Of a stretch of DNA of 64,000 bases, positions 58,116-64,000 are shown piece after piece (position 1 is the stretch's first letter; every line of letters starts with the position of its first letter). Source of the stretch: Polychytrium aggregatum (Eukaryota; Chytridiomycota; Chytridiomycetes; Polychytriales). The stretch lies in NCBI RefSeq assembly GCF_025602895.1, contig NW_026516228.1, positions 551,001-615,000 of the forward strand, read 5' to 3'. Both the position numbers and the translations under genes were made by a program. The notes beneath the pieces were generated by a model. It worked only from the letters and a program-made list of their open reading frames with translations, made no database searches and had not been told where the DNA came from.

Positions 58116-60215
58116 TCAGCGGGTCCGGGCCCGCTTGAGCTTCGGGATCGTCGAAGTACCCCCGCCATTCACCTCAACGACCCGATTGCGGAGGTGCTTT
58201 CGCACGATTGGCGTATTCAAGTCCTCCTGGTATTTGAGTCTTGTTGATCGAGCCATTCCCCCGTCCAAGCCACCGCTACTATACAGAGCAGAGGTTTGGA
58301 CATGGCACTTTGCGGCGGATTCAGAGGCGAGAGAATCCGTGAATGCTCGCTTCAACGAAGGTGGCTGAGGCTCATCCAACTCTCTCTTTGGTTTCGGGAG
58401 CATGCTGCGTCGAGAAGCGACAGGAGGTGGGACAAGCTTTTCAACTTGCTGGAGGGACACAGTGCTGTCGCCCTGTCGATTGTGCGTCTCGGAGAAAGCG
58501 TCGATTGCGCGTTGAATCGAGGAAGGGCTAATGCGCTTTGATTTGCGGTGTGGCTTTGCAGATGGCGTCAAGATAGCCCGACGGGAGACGGACATCGAAT
58601 CGGCAGCCACCGGTGCGGATAGTCCAGTGTCCGGGGAATGGCGGGTATGAAACTGGGGTGTCGCAGTCTTGAAGGAGGAGCTAGAGGACGGTGGGCTCAA
58701 CGGTCTACTCGCCATCACACCGATGGCCTGACAAGGGAAGCGAGCCAATTCATCAGAAATTGCTCCATTAGAAATGACTCCATCATCGGCCATAGCGACA
58801 GCCCATGAAGATCACTCTCATCACTTACTGTGCCCGCGCTCGAGTCAAGATCTGAATAGGAGGGATATTCGCCAAGATCAGTTTTGGACACGTAGTTGGA
58901 TACCAACCAGATTAACCCGATGCGGAAAGAGGACGAGTCGCGGAAAGGACTCGGTGGGGCATGCGATATACGAACCGGGAATGGTGAATGACACTCTGCT
59001 CGTCGCTGTTGGAGGCGGCTGAGTTTCGGCCGATTCCATCGAGGTTGCAAGAGCACCATCGAGTCGTGGCTCGCCAGAGGGACTACCAACATTGTGAAGG
59101 GGCAAAGACCTGTTTTCAAGATCTGGAACAGGAATCATGGTCATTCTGCGCACCTTGTGGGAAGGAGAGCAGAGATCAGGCTCAGAGGACGATTGCTCGG
59201 TCGCCACCGAGGCGGCGATGCTATCAGCCGCCATGCTCAGTCGAAACTGCTGAAGGGCCTCGTATTTGTTGTGGAGATCTATGAGCTGCTCCTGGCGCTC
59301 CTGATACGTGATAGAAGAGGACGGGAAACCCCGTTTTTGTGCGTGGAAAGGTGCAAGGCCAGCGCCTTCTGGGAGATGGAACCGTGTGGCGGTTTTGACC
59401 GGAGATGGTGTTGGGTGCATCCTGAATGACTCGGAGGACCTTGTGAGGAGTGAGAGAGTCGGGCTCGATCCGGAACCCTTGCCGGAAGCTGTGGGGAAGC
59501 TGAAGCCAAGATCGAGGAGGAACTGCGCGCTTGAGGAGCGGACGGACGGAGACACTTGCAGTTGGGAAGCCGCACACTCATCCGGATCCGCCACTTGGTC
59601 AATAACGCCGTTATCGCCTTGCTTTTCAACCCTTGTATCATCTTCAACTCCAACTTCAACGGCATCGTCACCTTCGTCTTCACCTTCACCTTCTTCGGTG
59701 TCACTCGAGTCATTGGAGGATTGATGCACACGGACATCTGGAGTGCGTGGGACCCGGACGGCAACCTTGTCCAGGAGAACGGTTGACGCCATGAGCTCAT
59801 CGACCATGATCGTTCCTGTGCCATTCTTGATGGAGGACAGGATATGTTCGCCGTTCGGGGACAGGCGGCGCGAAGGATTCATGGGCGCGAGACCCAATCG
59901 ATAAGGCGTGCTGACGGGATCGTTGTCGCGGAATTCCTCGACAACCTGCCGGAAAGCAAGCGAAATAGGGCGAATCCTGAATCAGCCACAATAGCAGCAC
60001 CCTCTGTGCTGGTGAATGACCTAGCTCCGTCACGAGAGCCATTGGCGGTTCCTTGTCGGGAAGGACCGACGCATGAGAGAGCGGCAATAGGTGCGGTTGC
60101 GAGCACATACATCATCTCTCGCGAAGGTGACTCGAGATTTAGCCCGCATGGATGGTGTAGATGGCTCAGAGAGGGTGGAAAACGACGACCGAATCGGACT
60201 GGGCGTCGCGGCCAT
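58116..60215 (-). CDS. Disordered, probably nuclear protein, unrecognised
   Basis: Four exons on the minus strand, 60215-60111, 59945-59087, 58995-58829 and 58727-58116, phase-consistent, give 580 residues. It starts MAATPSPIRSSFSTLSEPST, continues RVTFARDD, and after the first splice has STPYRLGLAP and RRLSPNGEHIL. An acidic Glu/Asp-rich segment (about 100-135) and a short predicted coiled coil (YQERQEQLIDLHNKYEALQQ) follow. The C-terminal third is basic with many SP/TP sites and clusters such as KPHRKSKR and KLKRARTR, ending RTR. Clustered proline-directed phosphorylation sites and basic motifs suggest a cell-cycle-regulated nuclear protein, but no family is recognised. Confidence 0.68.
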
Positions 60216-61503
60216 GTCTGTGAGAGGCGAATATCGAAAGGGATGAATGTCATCTCAGAAAATCGGCAAGCGCTGCGATGGATTCCGAACGCAAAAAATC
60301 GAGGCAGCGGGTTATGACCTGATGGGACACGAAGGCACACGAACAGAAACGCGGACCAACGCAGGCCATACCCTCATTCATCGGCCGGACGCCATTCTTC
60401 AGAGGAGGGGTGGGAAGGGACGGGAAGGAATGACCGCCCTCCTCAGCACAGCCCATGGCGGAATTGGGCTGACAGAGCTTGGACGCCAGATTGACTATAG
60501 GTGAGGCAGCAACCCTGTAGACAGAATCCACGATGTCGTTGAGCATGTGTGCGTGACAGCGACGCAGCACAGCGGGGGGGGGGAGCTGGAGGAGGCGAGA
60601 AAGAGCGGCTCAGGCCAGAGCGGAGAGAGAGACCTTTGGCAGGAGCGCAGTGGCCAGGCCCCCGAAAGAACCGCCCTTGTTTTTTTCAACGTCGGCGCCA
60701 GTCCAATTTCGGCCGGATTTGTCGCGAGCGCAGTTGGGAGCAGGGCCGCCAGCCACAGGCTGGCCAGACACGGGACCATTGGGCGCTGGGCACGGGTGTT
60801 CAGGGCGCGCTGGGGCCGGGGTCGGGCGCGCTGCGAGCCCAGGCCAGGCCCACGAACAACCCGGGGGCAGCAGAGTGCGTTCGCTATCGGGCAAGGATAG
60901 GCTCGATGTGATGGCCGGCGAGAGAACGGTGCGCCTCTGCCCAAAGAATCGGCATCATATTAAGGTCATGTGGAGAAATGGCAGGGACGAACTTGGTGCT
61001 CAAAGGGTTCCAGGGTGCTCACTTGTCGGCGCAACACATGGCAACACCAGCCAGGATCAGTGATGCAGAGAGCGACACGACCGCCCAGACGGGCTTTGGG
61101 GCCGTCTTCCTCCTTCGTCAAAACATCGTCGTAAAGTCCAAGTCGGCCAGTGGTATGCATCAACGCCCCATTTGTGACAGGCGGGATCCTACCCTGGCTG
61201 ACCTGTTCAACTGTCATCGCCAGACGGACTTGATGCTTTCCTCAAGCAGGACGGTCTCAAAAACACCCAGAGCATCAGCAAGGCCGGATCGGTGAGGATC
61301 TCACTCCGCAGAGTGAAGTGCAAGAACAGTGGCTCACTCTGATTGACCCCCACAGACGGTGAGGGAAACCGGAGATACAATCGCAGGACTTGCAATCGAG
61401 GACGAAGCGGTCGAGAGGATGGAATCCACCCACCGGAATAAAGTTGGATGAGTGGGACGCCCATGCCCGATGTTGGATTCGCTGACCACGAGTTGTGCTT
61501 CAG
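60216..61503. other. Divergent intergenic region, unresolved 5' end of second TIR-NACHT gene
   Basis: GC-rich; several overlapping open frames lack motifs. It should contain the promoter of the disordered-protein gene (minus) and the promoter and possibly a first exon of the TIR-NACHT gene (plus). No segment matching the first TIR exon of the left copy was found. Confidence 0.4.
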
Positions 61504-64000
61504 GTGAGCCAACACTATCTCAGTTACGATGACTCAGAGGATAGGTCACTCATTGATTTCCACTACCAACGACTGCTTGTCAAAGTCATGAGACAGATGC
61601 CGATGATCGAGGTGCGTTCCAGCTCAGATAGCGCCCTGGGCCTCCATCGAGATGTAAAAATGCTTTCGGACGATTCATGGGTTCGTCCTCTCTTGCGGGT
61701 GGTCAGACCATGCAAAGCCGTATCGACGGACTGGCCTACGCCAGGATCATAGTGCAACTCCTGTCCGAGGTTGGCTTTGAAAGAGTCAAGCAAGCTGATT
61801 CGGTGCCGAACGACCGCCTTGTGGGGGGAAAGTATTGGATACAAGCATGCCCTGTCGGGCTGACTTGGATGCTTACTGATTTGATTGCTGGGAACAGATC
61901 GAGGTGGCTCTAAAGCAGATGAAGGAGACCCAGAACACCCGCTCGCCCGTCCAGATCCTGCCGATCCTCATCAAGTCAAGTGTGATGATTGACGGCACCA
62001 AGTACACCAGAGACTGGTTCCCCAACACAAACGACTTTCCCGATGCCATCCACTGCCACAGAGCCAGTCCCTCCAACCTGCACCAGATCAGCCCTCCCCT
62101 CACCGTGCGCCAGACTCTCGAGGAGTTGCTCAAGCTGCAGGCGCTGATTGCCGACGACGACTATGCCGTCACCAAGTGAGTGTGTCTGTGGAACTTGCCG
62201 ATGGCATCCGTCTCATCCATCAGCCCATTGATGCTGACCATCCAGATGCTGACTCGCACATCCGCAGACTCGTCCCCGAGATCCGCGAGACCTGGAAGAA
62301 GACCAGCCTCGTTGCCACTGTGCCAGCCTATCTGCCGAGTGGATCGACTGTCCTCACTGCCAACGAGAACCACGCCCTGCGACTCCTCCTCAGTCCCATC
62401 GACTCAACCCTGGACGGAGAAGCACTCGAGGATCTGTATGTCGAGGGCACTCGCCAGTGGCTCTTTGACCAAACAACCGACTGGGTCAACCAGGACACCA
62501 ATGAAACTGTCCTGTGGATCACGGCTGTCGGCAAGTCTGTCGCTGCCGCCCAGATCGCCAACATCCTCCAGGCAAACGCACAGCTGGTGTCGGCGCTGTT
62601 CCTCAAGTACAACGACACCCGCAAGAACAACCCTCGATCGGTGTTGAACACCATCGCATACGGTCTGTGCAAGTGGTACTCACCGATCGGTCGCAAGCTG
62701 CTCGATATCGGCCACTCCAAGGACAGTCTCGACAAGATGAGCATCCCGGACCTGTTCAAGGCCGTGATTGCCGATCCACTCGGAGCCATCGGCGACTACA
62801 GACCCAAGGGATCAGTGATGATCCTGGTGGATGCACTCGACGAGTGTTCTCCGCGCGACCAGCTGCTCAGTCTGCTTGCCGTGCGGTTCGTCGAACTGAA
62901 CAAGACCCGTCCGTGGCTCAAGCTGCTGCTGACATCCCGTCCCGAGGACGATATCAAGGCAGCATTCGATGGAGTCCCGACCAAGACGATCGAACCCTCG
63001 AGCGAGGAGAACATCCGTGACCTCGATGTGTACATCCGCCACCGACTGCGAGTGTATGACACTCTCACTGACTCGGACCGAACCGAGGCAGTTGCCATCC
63101 TGCTGGACCAGTCCAAGACATTCGTGTGGATCAACCTGCTCCTCAACACCGTCGATGCAGCATCCACAGACGGCCCAGTGACACTCGCCACGATCAAGGA
63201 CATCAACGACAGCGCCGCCGATGTCGGTCAGCTGTACCACAAGACATTCGCCAAGATCCACTCGCAGTCGAGCCATCCGGCCGAGCTGGTCACGGTGGTG
63301 TCGGCCATCGCCACGGCCCAGTCGATTCTGACCCCACAGATCATCGCCCATGTGTTTGGACTCGAGATCGGCGTCGTTCGCGAGTGTCTCAAGAGCCTCA
63401 GTCTGGTCCTCGATCCTGGCGCCAATGGATTGGGTCCCCGAGGCAGCCAGTCCACCAACACCGAGGTCAAGTTCAACCACAAGTTGGTGGCGGACTATCT
63501 CCTCGGCGACGCATCGACTGGCCATCCATGGCATGTGTCGGGCTCGTTCCACACGGTGTTTGCCAAGGGATGTCTCGGTGTGATCCTCTCGCACGAGCCA
63601 GTGATCAACATCTGCGATATCTACGACTTTCACGACGATATCCCAGACCTCGAGGACAGGGTCGCAGCCAAGATCACACCGTCGCTGCGATACAGCGTCG
63701 CCCACTGGATCACACACTTTGTGTGGTGTGTGGACGGAGTGGCCGAGTCGAGTCCGGTGTGGCAGTCGGCCGAGATGGTCGATGTGGCAGCGGTGCTCAC
63801 TCGGTTCGTCAAGACGCATGTGTTCTTCTGGCTCGAGTGTGGGTCGCTCACACATGTGGTCAAGCCGATCATCGAGCAGCTGGCTGTGCTGCGAGGAGTG
63901 ATCGCCAAGGCACCCGGCACCATCGTCGACGACACCACGAAGGAACTGGTCAAAGACACGTATCGATTCATCCGCGAGTTTGCCGATCCGATCATCAAGA
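61504..64000 (+). pseudogene. Second TIR-NACHT receptor gene, partial (runs off window), TIR degenerate
   Basis: TIR-like segments at 61504-61680 (YLSYDDSEDRSLIDFHYQRL, LHRDVKMLSDDSW) and 61707-61825 (GLAYARIIVQLLSEVGFERV, PNDRL) are homologous to, but strongly diverged from, the left copy. They join in frame only if a 26-nt GT...AG gap is removed. The expected Glu plus splice donor after NDRL is replaced by GTGGGGGGAAAG, so the predicted TIR catalytic Glu and a normal donor are missing. From 61908 onwards the sequence matches exons 3-4 of the left copy (VALKQMKETQNTR; donor at 62175/62176, acceptor before 62268; NACHT with the same WITAVGKS loop), open to the window end. Whether WD40 repeats follow is not visible. 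Confidence 0.75.
61908..64000 (+). repeat. Inverted repeat, right arm (continues past window)
   Basis: Matches the reverse complement of 48445-50537. The match begins a few bases into the exon: ATCGAGGTGGCTC here against ATTGAGCTGGCTC in the left copy, then no difference seen in the compared parts. The spacer between arms is about 11.4 kb. Confidence 0.92.

Noticed and set aside
1-64000. tRNA or rRNA genes
   Set aside because: I looked for the conserved B-box-like GGTTCGAATCC pattern and cloverleaf pairs by eye and found no convincing candidate; a covariance search would be decisive.

Overview
The window is eukaryotic and most likely from a zoosporic, chytrid-type fungus. Genes are dense and GC-rich, with many short GT-AG introns. 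The fungal signals are a class V myosin with the fungal-style switch II motif DIYGFEHF, an OMS1-like methyltransferase, an ARS-binding-2-like protein and NLR-type receptors. The flagellate signals are an axonemal CFAP73/CCDC42 homologue and a vasohibin. The species call is inference. Exon joins below were derived by hand from splice signals plus reading-frame phase; an intact phase chain across every junction is the main support.

Left part (1-22 kb): a CFAP73/CCDC42 axonemal gene (minus strand) diverges from a class V myosin (plus strand, 14 resolved exons). Then come a small polyQ-ending gene, a long FAM135-type lipase-like gene, a Sel1-repeat protein (minus), a small possibly frameshifted ORF and an OMS1-like mitochondrial methyltransferase.

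Middle part (22-42 kb): a large disordered Ser/Pro/Glu-rich protein (minus), a small conserved fungal protein, an UNC93-like membrane protein, an MTRFR-type mitochondrial ribosome-rescue factor (minus), an ARS-binding-2-like nuclear protein, a FIST-like protein, a vasohibin-type tubulin carboxypeptidase and an EGLN-like 2-oxoglutarate prolyl hydroxylase (minus). Several introns carry minisatellites.

Right part (42-64 kb) is an innate-immunity-like cluster. It holds a TIR-NB-ARC-TPR receptor (minus) and a TIR-NACHT-WD40 receptor (minus) that is head-to-head with a second Sel1-repeat protein. These are followed by a double-VHS/SH3 adaptor (minus), a disordered nuclear-type protein (minus), and a second TIR-NACHT gene (plus) that runs off the end of the window. 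The NACHT cores of the two TIR-NACHT genes form an inverted repeat of at least 2.09 kb with no difference seen where compared, introns included. Their TIR exons are strongly diverged, and one TIR looks decayed. This inverted receptor pair, with the Sel1 partner gene, is the most striking feature of the window.
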